Assembly: GCA_036268995.1 (NCBI GenBank)
Contig: DATATB010000175.1
Coordinates: 1-42,104, forward strand
Length of the DNA stretch: 42,104 nt
DNA from: DATATB01 sp036268995
GTDB taxonomy: Bacteria > Planctomycetota > Planctomycetia > Pirellulales > PNKZ01
Reading direction: 5' to 3'
Below are positions 8,760-16,087 of the stretch, piece after piece. The first letter of the stretch is position 1, and every line of letters begins with the position of its first letter. A program made the position numbers and the translations under genes. The notes beneath the pieces were generated by a model that saw only the letters and a program-made list of their open reading frames with translations, was not told where the DNA came from and made no database searches.

Positions 8760-9197
8760 ATGACGTTGCACGACATTCTGCAGATCAAGGGTTCGAAGGT
8801 CTTTACCATCCTCCCCACGGCTCGGCTGGGCGAAGTCGTGCGGCAGCTCGTGCAGCATAATTGCGGCTCGCTGCTGGTGTGCAACGATCCGCACGAATCC
8901 CCGAGCATGCTGGGAATCATCACCGAGCGCGATATTCTCCGCGCCTGTGCCGAGCGCCACGGATCGATCGATGACGTGCCCGTCACCGATTACATGAGCA
9001 CCGACATGATCACCGGCACGCCGCAAAATTCGGTCGAGCACATCATGGGCGTGATGACCGACAATCGCATTCGGCACTTGCCGGTGATGGAAGACAATCA
9101 ACTCGTCGGCATGATTTCGATCGGCGACATCGTCAAAGCCCAATACCGGCAGACGCTGGTCGAGAATCATTATCTGAAGAGCTACATCTACGGCTAA
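8760..9197 (+). CDS. Two-CBS-domain protein
   Basis: This 145-aa protein consists of a tandem CBS pair. The first copy runs about 8-70 (VFTILPTARLGEVVRQLVQHNCGSLLVCN ... GIITERDILRA). The second runs about 78-138 (VTDYMSTDMITGTPQNSVEHIMGVMTDNRIRHLPVMEDNQLVGMISIGDIVKA). CBS pairs bind adenosine nucleotides such as AMP, ATP or SAM and act as energy or ligand sensors. No catalytic or membrane domain is attached, so this would be a free-standing regulatory module. GAGGT at 8747-8751 lies 8 nt before the ATG and supports this start. It converges with ispH. The regulated partner is unknown. Confidence 0.9.
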   Translation: MTLHDILQIKGSKVFTILPTARLGEVVRQLVQHNCGSLLVCNDPHESPSMLGIITERDILRACAERHGSIDDVPVTDYMSTDMITGTPQNSVEHIMGVMTDNRIRHLPVMEDNQLVGMISIGDIVKAQYRQTLVENHYLKSYIYG

Positions 9198-9241
9198 GCG
9201 GGCCGTAGGCATCGCGTGGAAGATAGCTTCTCCGCCACCCG

Positions 9242-9258
9242 TCTCCCCACGTGGGAGA
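9242..9258. terminator. Small hairpin between convergent genes
   Basis: TCTCCC (9242-9247) pairs with GGGAGA (9253-9258) across a 5-nt loop, in the 83-nt space between the CBS gene and ispH, which converge. There is no T-tract, so terminator function is a guess from position. Confidence 0.3.
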
Positions 9259-9280
9259 GCGCAGCGTGCGGAGCCGAGCC

Positions 9281-10285
9281 TTACGAGCCGCCGTTGACAA
9301 AGCTGCCGGGGATCGGGCGGCTGGCGGCGGCCACGGTGCGCAATTCCCTGGGCAGCGGGAAATGCACTTCTTCCTCGCGCACGCGGCGCGATTCGATCGT
9401 GGCGCCAAATCGCTTGCGCAGAAACTCGACGCAATCCTCGACCACCAGTTCTGGCGCGCTGGCGCCTGCCGTGACCAGCACCGTTTCGTCGCCGCCAAAC
9501 CAGTTCAGATCGATATCGGCCGCGCCGTCGATCAGGTAGGCCGGCACCCCGCGCTCGCGCGACAGTTCGGCCAGGCGCTGGCTGTTCGAGCTGTTCTGGC
9601 TCCCCAGGACCAGCACCACGTTGGCTTCCTGCGACAGGCTCTTGACCGCCTCCTGCCGATTCTGCGTGGCATAGCAGATGTCTTCTTTCGGCGGGTTGGC
9701 GATCCGCGGAAACCGGGCCCGCAAGCGCGCGATGATGCGATTGGCATCGTCGACCGAGAGCGTCGTCTGCGTGAGATACGCCAGCCGGCTGTCGTCTGCA
9801 ATTTCCAGCCGGTCGACGTCTTCGGGCGTTTCCACCAACTGGATCGCGTGCGGCGCCTCGCCCATCGTGCCGATCACCTCGTCGTGGCCGTCGTGGCCGA
9901 TGAGCAGGATCGTGTACCCAAGCTGGGCATAACGAATCGCCTCGAGGTGTACCTTGGTCACCAGCGGGCAAGTGGCGTCGATCGTCTGCAAGTGCCGCTC
10001 TTCGGCCATGCGGCGAATCTCGGGGCTGACGCCGTGCGCCGAATACAGCAAGTGCGCACCCTCGGGCACCTGCTCCAGGCTGTCGACGAACACCACCCCC
10101 TCGCGCTGGAAACGCTCGACCACGTACTTGTTGTGGACGATTTCATGGTACACGTACAAGGGGGTGCCGTAGAGCCGCAATGCCAGCTCCAGGCTTTCGA
10201 TCGCCATATTCACGCCCGCGCAAAATCCGCGGGGGCTGGCCAGAATAATCCGCATAGGTTTGTCTCGCAGGTCTGTCGTCATCAT
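9281..10285 (-). CDS. ispH: 4-hydroxy-3-methylbut-2-enyl diphosphate reductase (IspH/LytB)
   Basis: This is the last enzyme of the MEP isoprenoid pathway, a cytosolic [4Fe-4S] enzyme that reduces HMBDP to IPP and DMAPP. The three cluster-binding cysteines are visible: C22 (PRGFCAGV), C106 (IDATCPLVTKVH) and C204 (EDICYATQNRQ). So are the substrate-site histidines (HEIVHNKYVV, YSAHGVSP) and the late SSNSQRL motif. At 334 aa the length is normal. The start could be ATG at 10285/10282 or the internal ATG at 10255 (MRIILASPRGFCAGV), which matches the usual N-terminus of the family better. It is divergent from the zinc-ribbon-hpnCDE operon, whose enzymes use the FPP made from its products, so a shared control region (10286-10359) is plausible. 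Confidence 0.96.
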   Translation of the reverse strand: MMTTDLRDKPMRIILASPRGFCAGVNMAIESLELALRLYGTPLYVYHEIVHNKYVVERFQREGVVFVDSLEQVPEGAHLLYSAHGVSPEIRRMAEERHLQTIDATCPLVTKVHLEAIRYAQLGYTILLIGHDGHDEVIGTMGEAPHAIQLVETPEDVDRLEIADDSRLAYLTQTTLSVDDANRIIARLRARFPRIANPPKEDICYATQNRQEAVKSLSQEANVVLVLGSQNSSNSQRLAELSRERGVPAYLIDGAADIDLNWFGGDETVLVTAGASAPELVVEDCVEFLRKRFGATIESRRVREEEVHFPLPRELRTVAAASRPIPGSFVNGGS

Positions 10286-10359
10286 AATGAAAACCGCCGG
10301 GATTGGGTAGCGAGGCAGAACGACAGTCCAGGCGGCAGACCCGGATCGGAGATTTGTCG

Positions 10360-10587
10360 ATGTTCGGCCTGAACCCGATGGAGTTGCTAATCGTCGGAGC
10401 TGTCTTCGTTGTATTCATCCTGGTACCGATAGTAGTCGGCGTTGTGCTTTTCGTGTCAATGATCAACCGCAGGCCGAACCCGAGCTTAACATCCTGCCCT
10501 GATTGCGGGCGCGCCGTTTCGCGAAGGGCGGTTGCCTGCCCGGGCTGCGGCCGGCCGTTGACGCCGCTCAGCCATTCGGAAAATTAA
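10360..10587 (+). CDS. Small membrane-anchored zinc-ribbon protein at the head of the hpn operon
   Basis: This 75-aa protein has one N-terminal membrane helix (residues about 8-33, MELLIVGAVFVVFILVPIVV) followed by a zinc ribbon with C46-x2-C49 and C60-x2-C63 (SCPDCGRAVSRRAVACPGCGRPL). I chose the ATG at 10360 over in-frame codons further upstream because GGAGA (10347-10351) lies 8 nt before it and the helix then starts at the N-terminus. Its stop codon shares a base with the possible ATG of hpnC (TAATG, 10585-10589), so translation may be coupled. Function unknown. The ribbon is of the generic 'zinc-ribbon domain' type. Linkage to hopanoid synthesis is inferred from position only. Confidence 0.75.
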   Translation: MFGLNPMELLIVGAVFVVFILVPIVVGVVLFVSMINRRPNPSLTSCPDCGRAVSRRAVACPGCGRPLTPLSHSEN

Positions 10588-11558
10588 TGCCGGCTGTCTG
10601 CACCCCGTTTCCCGCAGAACTTGCCATGACGAGCAGCGCGACATTCGCCGACGAGTTGGCCCGCTTCGGCCCGGGTGCCGATGCGCAGGGCATTTCGCTG
10701 GACGACTGCCGCCGCTATTGCCGGCAATTGGCCCGTAGCCACTACGAGAATTTCACCGTGGCCAGCCGGTTGCTGCCCGCCGCCTTGCGCCAGCACTTCT
10801 ATCACGTCTATGCCTACTGCCGCTGGGCCGATGACCTGGCCGACGAGACCGGCAATCCCCAACGCAGCCTCGAGCTGCTCGACTGGTGGGAAGCCGAGCT
10901 AGCGGACTGCTACGCCGGCCATCCGCGCCACCCGGTGTTTCGCGCGCTGCAAGAAACGATCGACACGTTTTCGATCCCGGCCGAGCCGTTTCGCAAGCTG
11001 CTCGTCGCCTTTCGCCAGGACCAGCAAGTCAATCGCTACGACAATTTCGAGCAACTCTTGCAGTATTGTAGCAACTCGGCCAATCCGGTCGGGCACCTGG
11101 TTCTGTATCTGGCCCGCAGCTACGACGAGCTGACCGCGCCGTTGAGCAATATGATTTGCACCGGCTTGCAACTGGCGAACTTCTGGCAGGACGTGGCCCG
11201 GGATTGGGAGCGCGGCCGCATTTACCTGCCGCGCTCGACTTGCCGGCAATTCGGCTATGACGACAGCCATTTCGCCCGGCGAGAATGCAACGCCGCGTTC
11301 CGCGAGGCGCTGCGCTTCGAAGTCGATCGGGCCGAGGAGATTCTGAAACTCGGCGAACCGCTAGTGTACGGCATGCCCCCCGAGTTGAAGGCCGACATCT
11401 GGCTTTTCATCCAGGGCGGGCTAAAAATTCTCGCGCATATTCGCCGGCTGGACTACGACGTCTGGCGCCGGCGGCCCAAAGTGGCGAAGCGCGAGCAGTT
11501 TGCCCTGCTCGCCGGTTTTGTCTGGAGGCGCTGGCTCTACGGGAGGTCGTCGGCATGA
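10587..11558 (+). CDS. hpnC: Squalene synthase-like HpnC (hydroxysqualene synthase)
   Basis: A member of the trans-isoprenyl diphosphate head-to-head synthase family. In the three-gene bacterial route, HpnD makes presqualene diphosphate from two FPP, HpnC converts that to hydroxysqualene, and HpnE reduces it to squalene. The two Asp-rich motifs are present: WADDLADETGN and FWQDVARDWERGRIYLP. The HpnC-type opening is also clear (CRQLARSHYENFTVASRLLP, then FYHVYAYCRWADD). The length (323 aa from 10587) is a little long at the N-terminus. The alternative ATG at 10626 (MTSSATFADEL) gives 310 aa. I prefer 10587 because it overlaps the stop of the preceding gene, but neither start has a strong ribosome site. 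The stop overlaps the hpnD start by ATGA. Confidence 0.93.
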   Translation: MPAVCTPFPAELAMTSSATFADELARFGPGADAQGISLDDCRRYCRQLARSHYENFTVASRLLPAALRQHFYHVYAYCRWADDLADETGNPQRSLELLDWWEAELADCYAGHPRHPVFRALQETIDTFSIPAEPFRKLLVAFRQDQQVNRYDNFEQLLQYCSNSANPVGHLVLYLARSYDELTAPLSNMICTGLQLANFWQDVARDWERGRIYLPRSTCRQFGYDDSHFARRECNAAFREALRFEVDRAEEILKLGEPLVYGMPPELKADIWLFIQGGLKILAHIRRLDYDVWRRRPKVAKREQFALLAGFVWRRWLYGRSSA

Positions 11559-12448
11559 CCTGGACGCTCGAAGCCAGCTACGGCCACTGCCAGCGGATCG
11601 CCCGCGCCGAGGCCCGCAACTTTTATTATTCCTTCCTGGCGCTGCCGCGCGCCAAACGTCTGGCAATGTGCGCCCTGTACGCCTACCTGCGGCATACCGA
11701 CGACCTGGGCGACAATGCCAGCCCGGCCGAGCAGCGCATCCAGGCATTGGCCCACTGGCGGCAATCGCTCGATCGAGCACTCGAAGGCAAGTTCGACAGC
11801 CCGATGTTTTTGGCCCTGGCCGACACGGTCTGCCGCTACCGGATTCCGCCCGAGTACCTGTATGCGGTGATCGACGGCGTGCTGATGGACGTGGAAGGCC
11901 GGACGTACGAAACATTCGACGAGTTGGCCGAGTACTGCTACAAGGTGGCCTCGGTCGTCGGCCTGGCCTGCATTCATATCTGGGGCTTTACCGACGAGCG
12001 CGCGCTACTGCCGGCGCGGCGCTGCGGCCTGGCGTTTCAGCTCACCAATATCCTGCGCGATCTGAAGGAAGACGCGGCCGCCGGCCGGCTGTATCTGCCG
12101 CTGGAAGATTTGCGGCAGTTCGAATACTCGCGCGACGATCTGCGGCATCACGTGCGCGATGCGCGTTTTCGGGCGTTGATGCGCTACGAAATCGGCCGGG
12201 CCGAAGGCTTGTACGTCGATGCCCTACAGCTGGAACGCTACTTGGAACCCGACGGCCGCGCGTCTTTTGGCGCGATCCTCAGCACCTATCGGGCACTGCT
12301 CGAGCGGATCAAGCGGCTGGATGGTGACGTTTTCGGACCGCGCGTGACACTCAGCTCGTGGCACAAGTGGGGCATTGCCGCGCGCTGGCTGCTGCCGCGG
12401 CCGAGTTGGAGCCGCGGCGCGCGACTGCTCGGCTCAAGCAAACCATGA
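11555..12448 (+). CDS. hpnD: Presqualene diphosphate synthase HpnD
   Basis: This 297-aa second member of the squalene/phytoene synthase family in the operon condenses two FPP to presqualene diphosphate. Motifs: NFYYSFLALPRAKRLAMCALYAYLRHTDDLGD (first Asp-rich site) and FQLTNILRDLKEDAAAGRLYLP (second Asp-rich site, 'NILRDLKEDA' being typical of HpnD). GGGAGGT at 11541-11547 lies 7 nt before the ATG and fixes the start. The ATG overlaps the hpnC stop (ATGA), and its own stop overlaps the hpnE start the same way. The roughly 30 C-terminal residues after SSWHKWGIAARWLLP are loosely conserved. Confidence 0.93.
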   Translation: MTWTLEASYGHCQRIARAEARNFYYSFLALPRAKRLAMCALYAYLRHTDDLGDNASPAEQRIQALAHWRQSLDRALEGKFDSPMFLALADTVCRYRIPPEYLYAVIDGVLMDVEGRTYETFDELAEYCYKVASVVGLACIHIWGFTDERALLPARRCGLAFQLTNILRDLKEDAAAGRLYLPLEDLRQFEYSRDDLRHHVRDARFRALMRYEIGRAEGLYVDALQLERYLEPDGRASFGAILSTYRALLERIKRLDGDVFGPRVTLSSWHKWGIAARWLLPRPSWSRGARLLGSSKP

Positions 12449-13878
12449 CGCCGCCGGTGCCCGGGCGTGTGGCGATCGTCGGCGGGGGACTGGCCGGCCT
12501 GGCCGCCGCCGTGGCACTGGCAGAGCACGGCCGGATCGACGGCCGTTTGAGCGTCGAACTCTACGAAGCCCGACGCCAATTGGCCGGCCGCGCCGGCAGC
12601 TTTTTGGATCCGGCCAGCGGCGGGTGGATCGATCATTGCCAGCACGTCAGCATGGGCTGCTGCACGAACCTGGCCGATTTCTGCCGGCGGACCGGCATCG
12701 CCAGCCAGTTTCGTCGCGATCGGGTGCTGCATTTTTTCAGTCCCGATGGCCGCCGCTATGACCTGGCGGCATCGCCGCTGCCGGCCCCGTTGCACCTGGC
12801 CGCCGGGTTTCTGCGGCTGGGCTATTTGCGATTCGGCGAGCGGCTGTCGATTGCCCGAGCGCTCTGGCGATTGGCTCGCCTCGACCCGCAGTCGGCAGCC
12901 GGCCAAACGATCGGCGCGTGGCTCGCGCAGCAAGGACAATCGCCGGCGGCGATCGAGCGATTTTGGGCGCCGGTGCTGGTGAGCGCGCTGGGCGAATGCC
13001 TCGACCGCTCGAGCCTGGCCCTGGCGCGCAAGGTTTTTGTCGACGGTTTCATGACCTCGCGTTCGGCTTACGAAATCGAAGTGCCGCGTGTGCCGCTGGC
13101 GCAGCTTTACGGCCAGCCGATGGAAGCGTGGCTGGCCGATCACGGCGTGCGTCTACATTTGTCGACGCCGGTCAAGCGGCTGGAGGGGACCGCCGAGCGC
13201 GCCACGCAACTCGTGTTGGCCGCCGGCGAGCAAGTGGCGGTCGACGCGGCCGTCGTTGCGGTGCCTTGGCGGCGCGTGGGCGAAGTGCTCGACGGCCCGC
13301 TGCGCGCAGCCGTGACCGGCATCGACCAGTTCGAGCGGATTGAAGGAGCGCCGATCACCGGCGTACACCTGTGGTTCGATCGGCCGATCACTCCCCTGCC
13401 CCATGCCGTGCTCGTTGGCACGCTGGCCCAATGGGTCTTCAATCGCGCCGACGAGGGCGGTCAGCCGGGTGAGCATTACTACCAGGTGGTCATCAGCGCC
13501 TCGCGCTCGCTGGCCGAGAGCCAGCGCGAGGCAACTGTGGCGCAAATCACTGGCGAATTGGCCGCCGTGTTTCCCGTTGCCCGGCAGGCGAAGTTGCTGC
13601 GCTGGCGAATCGTGACCGAGCCGGCGGCCGTGTTCTCGGCCAGCCCGGAGATCGAACGTATCAGACCGCCGCAAAAAACCGCGATCGGCAATCTGGCCCT
13701 GGCCGGCGATTGGACGCAGACCGGTTGGCCCGCGACGATGGAAGGCGCCGTGCGCAGCGGCTATCTGGCCGCGGAAGCGATCCTCGCCCACTTCGGCCGC
13801 CCGGCTCGGCTGCTGGTCGACAATTTGCCGACCGGTTGGCTGGCAAAGCTCTTATTGCCGGCGAGCCGGGAGCGTTAG
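12445..13878 (+). CDS. hpnE: Hydroxysqualene dehydroxylase HpnE (FAD-dependent)
   Basis: This 477-aa flavoprotein of the amine-oxidase/phytoene-desaturase family removes the hydroxyl of hydroxysqualene to give squalene. It has an N-terminal dinucleotide-binding motif (VAIVGGGLAGLAAAVALAEHG, then VELYEARRQLAGRAGS with the acidic residue that binds ribose). It also has HCQHVSMGCCTNLADF, which is characteristic of HpnE, and a C-terminal FAD-binding stretch (NLALAGDWTQTGWPATMEGAVRSGYLAAE). The ATG overlaps the hpnD stop (ATGA). It is the last gene of the plus-strand operon and ends 32 nt from the 3' end of the convergent hpnG gene. Confidence 0.93.
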   Translation: MTPPVPGRVAIVGGGLAGLAAAVALAEHGRIDGRLSVELYEARRQLAGRAGSFLDPASGGWIDHCQHVSMGCCTNLADFCRRTGIASQFRRDRVLHFFSPDGRRYDLAASPLPAPLHLAAGFLRLGYLRFGERLSIARALWRLARLDPQSAAGQTIGAWLAQQGQSPAAIERFWAPVLVSALGECLDRSSLALARKVFVDGFMTSRSAYEIEVPRVPLAQLYGQPMEAWLADHGVRLHLSTPVKRLEGTAERATQLVLAAGEQVAVDAAVVAVPWRRVGEVLDGPLRAAVTGIDQFERIEGAPITGVHLWFDRPITPLPHAVLVGTLAQWVFNRADEGGQPGEHYYQVVISASRSLAESQREATVAQITGELAAVFPVARQAKLLRWRIVTEPAAVFSASPEIERIRPPQKTAIGNLALAGDWTQTGWPATMEGAVRSGYLAAEAILAHFGRPARLLVDNLPTGWLAKLLLPASRER

Positions 13879-13910
13879 CGACCGGAGGAATCCTTACAAA
13901 GATTCGAAAC

Positions 13911-14762
13911 CTAACGCAATTCTGATGGCAATTGCCCAATCACCCCGGTGAGAAATTTGGCCAGCCGGTCGGCGGCCGTCGAGGTTTGTTCGTGCAACCG
14001 CCAAAGATCTTTGGCGCTGCCGGGACGCCGCCACAAAGCACCGGTGACAGCGCCTAGCTTTCCCACAGTTGTCTTTTGCCGCGTGAGGCGGTTGACTTCC
14101 GGCGGAAGATCCTCGTCCATGGTGTCGCTGATCACGCGCACGGCCAGGAAGCGGACTTTGGCCAGCCGGCACGCTTCGGCCACGGCCCAGCTCTCCATGT
14201 CGGCGGCCAGGCAACCGTGCTGCTCGCCGAGCTCGCGCTTTTCGCTGGATCGAACGATCACCCGGTCCACAGTCAGCAGCGACCCGACGTGCAGCCCGGG
14301 CCGGCCGGCGAGTTCTTGCTCGGGTATTTTCAGATCGAGCGCGAGCCGGCGGCCATCCAGTGTCTGGATCGCGTCGGCCATGACGATGTGGCCACGCCGC
14401 AACTCCGGGCGCAATCCGCCGGCCAGCCCGGCCGAGATCACCCAGGTCGGCTGATGCCCGGCCAGCAGCACTTCTGTGGCTCGCCTGGCTCCGGCACCGC
14501 CGACGCCGCCATGCACGATGGCCACCGAGCGATTGCCCAGCATGCCGGTGCGGGCGGCGAATCCGTGTCCGCGCGTGGTGAGCTTCGCCGACAAGCGGTC
14601 TTCCAGGAAACCCGACTCGATCGACAGGGCGAACACCAGCCCGACATCAACATGGCCGCCGAGGAACGGGCCGCTCGGCTCTTCCGGCTTCGGCTGGGCG
14701 CCCTGCGTGACTTGCTCGACGACTTTGGCGCGGACCTGTTGCTGGAGCCAGCGTTGCATCAA
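13911..14762 (-). CDS. hpnG: Nucleoside-phosphorylase-family HpnG (adenosylhopane to ribosylhopane)
   Basis: This 283-aa protein is related to MTA/SAH nucleosidases and purine nucleoside phosphorylases. HpnG releases adenine from adenosylhopane on the way to ribosylhopane and extended hopanoids. Visible motifs: VGLVFALSIESGFLEDRL at about 41, IVHGGVGGAGARRATEVLL, WVISAGLAGGLRPELRRGHIVMAD (the 'SaGlaGgl' nucleobase-site loop), and AADMESWAVAEACRLAKVRFLAVRVISDTMDEDLP (the DMES motif). The N-terminal 40 residues are extra to the core. It lies 142 nt downstream of hpnH on the same strand. The gap contains hairpins, so expression may be partly separate. Confidence 0.9.
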   Translation of the reverse strand: MMQRWLQQQVRAKVVEQVTQGAQPKPEEPSGPFLGGHVDVGLVFALSIESGFLEDRLSAKLTTRGHGFAARTGMLGNRSVAIVHGGVGGAGARRATEVLLAGHQPTWVISAGLAGGLRPELRRGHIVMADAIQTLDGRRLALDLKIPEQELAGRPGLHVGSLLTVDRVIVRSSEKRELGEQHGCLAADMESWAVAEACRLAKVRFLAVRVISDTMDEDLPPEVNRLTRQKTTVGKLGAVTGALWRRPGSAKDLWRLHEQTSTAADRLAKFLTGVIGQLPSELR

Positions 14763-14824
14763 AGATTGCCAGATGAGCGGGTGCCTTATTCGTGGGTGGG
14801 CTTGTGCTGCGCTGCGGCCGCAAA

Positions 14825-14845
14825 CCCAGCCCTGAAGGGACTGGG
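14825..14845. repeat. Hairpin in the hpnH-hpnG gap
   Basis: CCCAGCCCT-GA-AGGG-A-CTGGG folds into a 9-bp stem with one bulge. A second foldback, CCGTAAC (14892-14898) with GTTACGG (14904-14910), overlaps the hpnH stop codon. Neither has a T-run, so attenuation or processing between hpnH and hpnG is possible but unproven. The first motif looks like an interspersed repeat. Confidence 0.45.
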
Positions 14846-14904
14846 CTAACGGAAAAAACGACCGCGGCCGGCTGACCGACCGCCCCCTCCACCGTAACGC
14901 CGCG

Positions 14905-16047
14905 TTACGGGCGGCTCAAGATGGGCAGTTCGATCAACTGCCGCGGCGGGGGTGCCGGCTGGTCGTCCGATTGCGGCGCGTCGCCTGCCGGCATGGCGGC
15001 AAATTCTTCGATATCCGGTAGCGGCCGGTTCTTGCGCGATCCGAACATCACGAGCCGTGCCGTGTGCAGCAGGCCGCCGAGCGAAGCAAAACTTCGCATC
15101 ACGGCCGACGGCTCGTAGCCGCAGTGCACCATGCAGTCGCGGCACTTGGGATTGCCGCTGCCGTAGCCGTAGGAGTTCCAATCGGTGTCTTCCAGCAGTT
15201 CGGCAAATGTGGCGGCATAGCCCTCGCCCAGCAAGTAGCAGGGACGCTGCCAGCCGAACAAGTTGTATGTGGGGCTGCCCCAAGGATTGCACTCCAGATG
15301 GATGTTGCCCTTGAGAAACTCGAAAAACAGCGGCGACTGGTTGAAACGCCAGCCCTTCTTCGGCTTGTCCAGCAGCCGGCGAAACAGGTTCTTGGTCTTG
15401 GCCCGCTCGAGAAAATGATCCTGGTCGGGAGCTTTTTCATAGCGGTAGCCGGGCGAGAGCATCATCCCTTCGACGCCCAATGCCATCATCTCGTCGAAGA
15501 AACCGCGCAGCCGCTCGGGATCGGCCCCGTCGAACAGCGTGGTGTTGGTCGTCACGCGGAAGCCGGCTTCGATCGCCCGGCGAATGGCCCGGGCCGCAAT
15601 GTCGAACACGCCCGAGCGGCAGACCGCCTGGTCGTGCTCCTCGCGCGGTCCGTCCATGTGTACCGAGAACGAAAAGTATTTCGAGGGCTTGAACTGGCTG
15701 AGCGATTCTTCAAGCTTCAGCGCGTTGGTGCAGAGGTAAATATATTTCCGGCGGGCCACGAGGCCGGCGACGATTTCACCGATTTGCGGGTGCAACAGCG
15801 GCTCGCCGCCTGGAATCGACACGATCGGAGCGCCGCATTCGTCGGCCGCTTTGAAGCACTGCTCCGGCGTGAGGTGGCGCCGCAGGATGTCGGCCGGAAA
15901 CTGAATTTTGCCGCAGCCGGCACAGGCCAAGTTGCAGCGAAACAGCGGTTCAAGCATCAGCACCAGGGGATACCGCTTGTTGCCGCGCAGCTTGTGTCCC
16001 AGCGCATAAGTCGACACAGTCCACATTTGCGACAGCGGTACGCCCAT
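14905..16047 (-). CDS. hpnH: Radical-SAM adenosylhopane synthase HpnH
   Basis: This 380-aa enzyme adds the 5'-deoxyadenosyl group to diploptene, the first step to C35 (extended) hopanoids such as bacteriohopanetetrol. The radical-SAM cluster motif CxxxCxxC is C38-C42-C45 (RCNLACAGCG). It is followed by SIPGGEPLLHPQI (the GGE SAM-binding motif) and FSFSVHMDGPREEHD. A C-terminal cysteine group (CNPWGSPTYN, PKCRDCMVHCGYE) is typical of the HpnH C-terminal domain (DUF3463). The last roughly 50 residues are Pro/Asp-rich and variable. ATG at 16047 with GAAGGAGCG about 10 nt upstream on this strand is a good start. It lies 40 nt downstream of shc, so the minus-strand order is shc-hpnH-hpnG. Confidence 0.96.
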   Translation of the reverse strand: MGVPLSQMWTVSTYALGHKLRGNKRYPLVLMLEPLFRCNLACAGCGKIQFPADILRRHLTPEQCFKAADECGAPIVSIPGGEPLLHPQIGEIVAGLVARRKYIYLCTNALKLEESLSQFKPSKYFSFSVHMDGPREEHDQAVCRSGVFDIAARAIRRAIEAGFRVTTNTTLFDGADPERLRGFFDEMMALGVEGMMLSPGYRYEKAPDQDHFLERAKTKNLFRRLLDKPKKGWRFNQSPLFFEFLKGNIHLECNPWGSPTYNLFGWQRPCYLLGEGYAATFAELLEDTDWNSYGYGSGNPKCRDCMVHCGYEPSAVMRSFASLGGLLHTARLVMFGSRKNRPLPDIEEFAAMPAGDAPQSDDQPAPPPRQLIELPILSRP

Positions 16048-16087
16048 CTTGCGCTCCTTCGTTTTGCCAGTCGGTGGTCGGCGGTCG

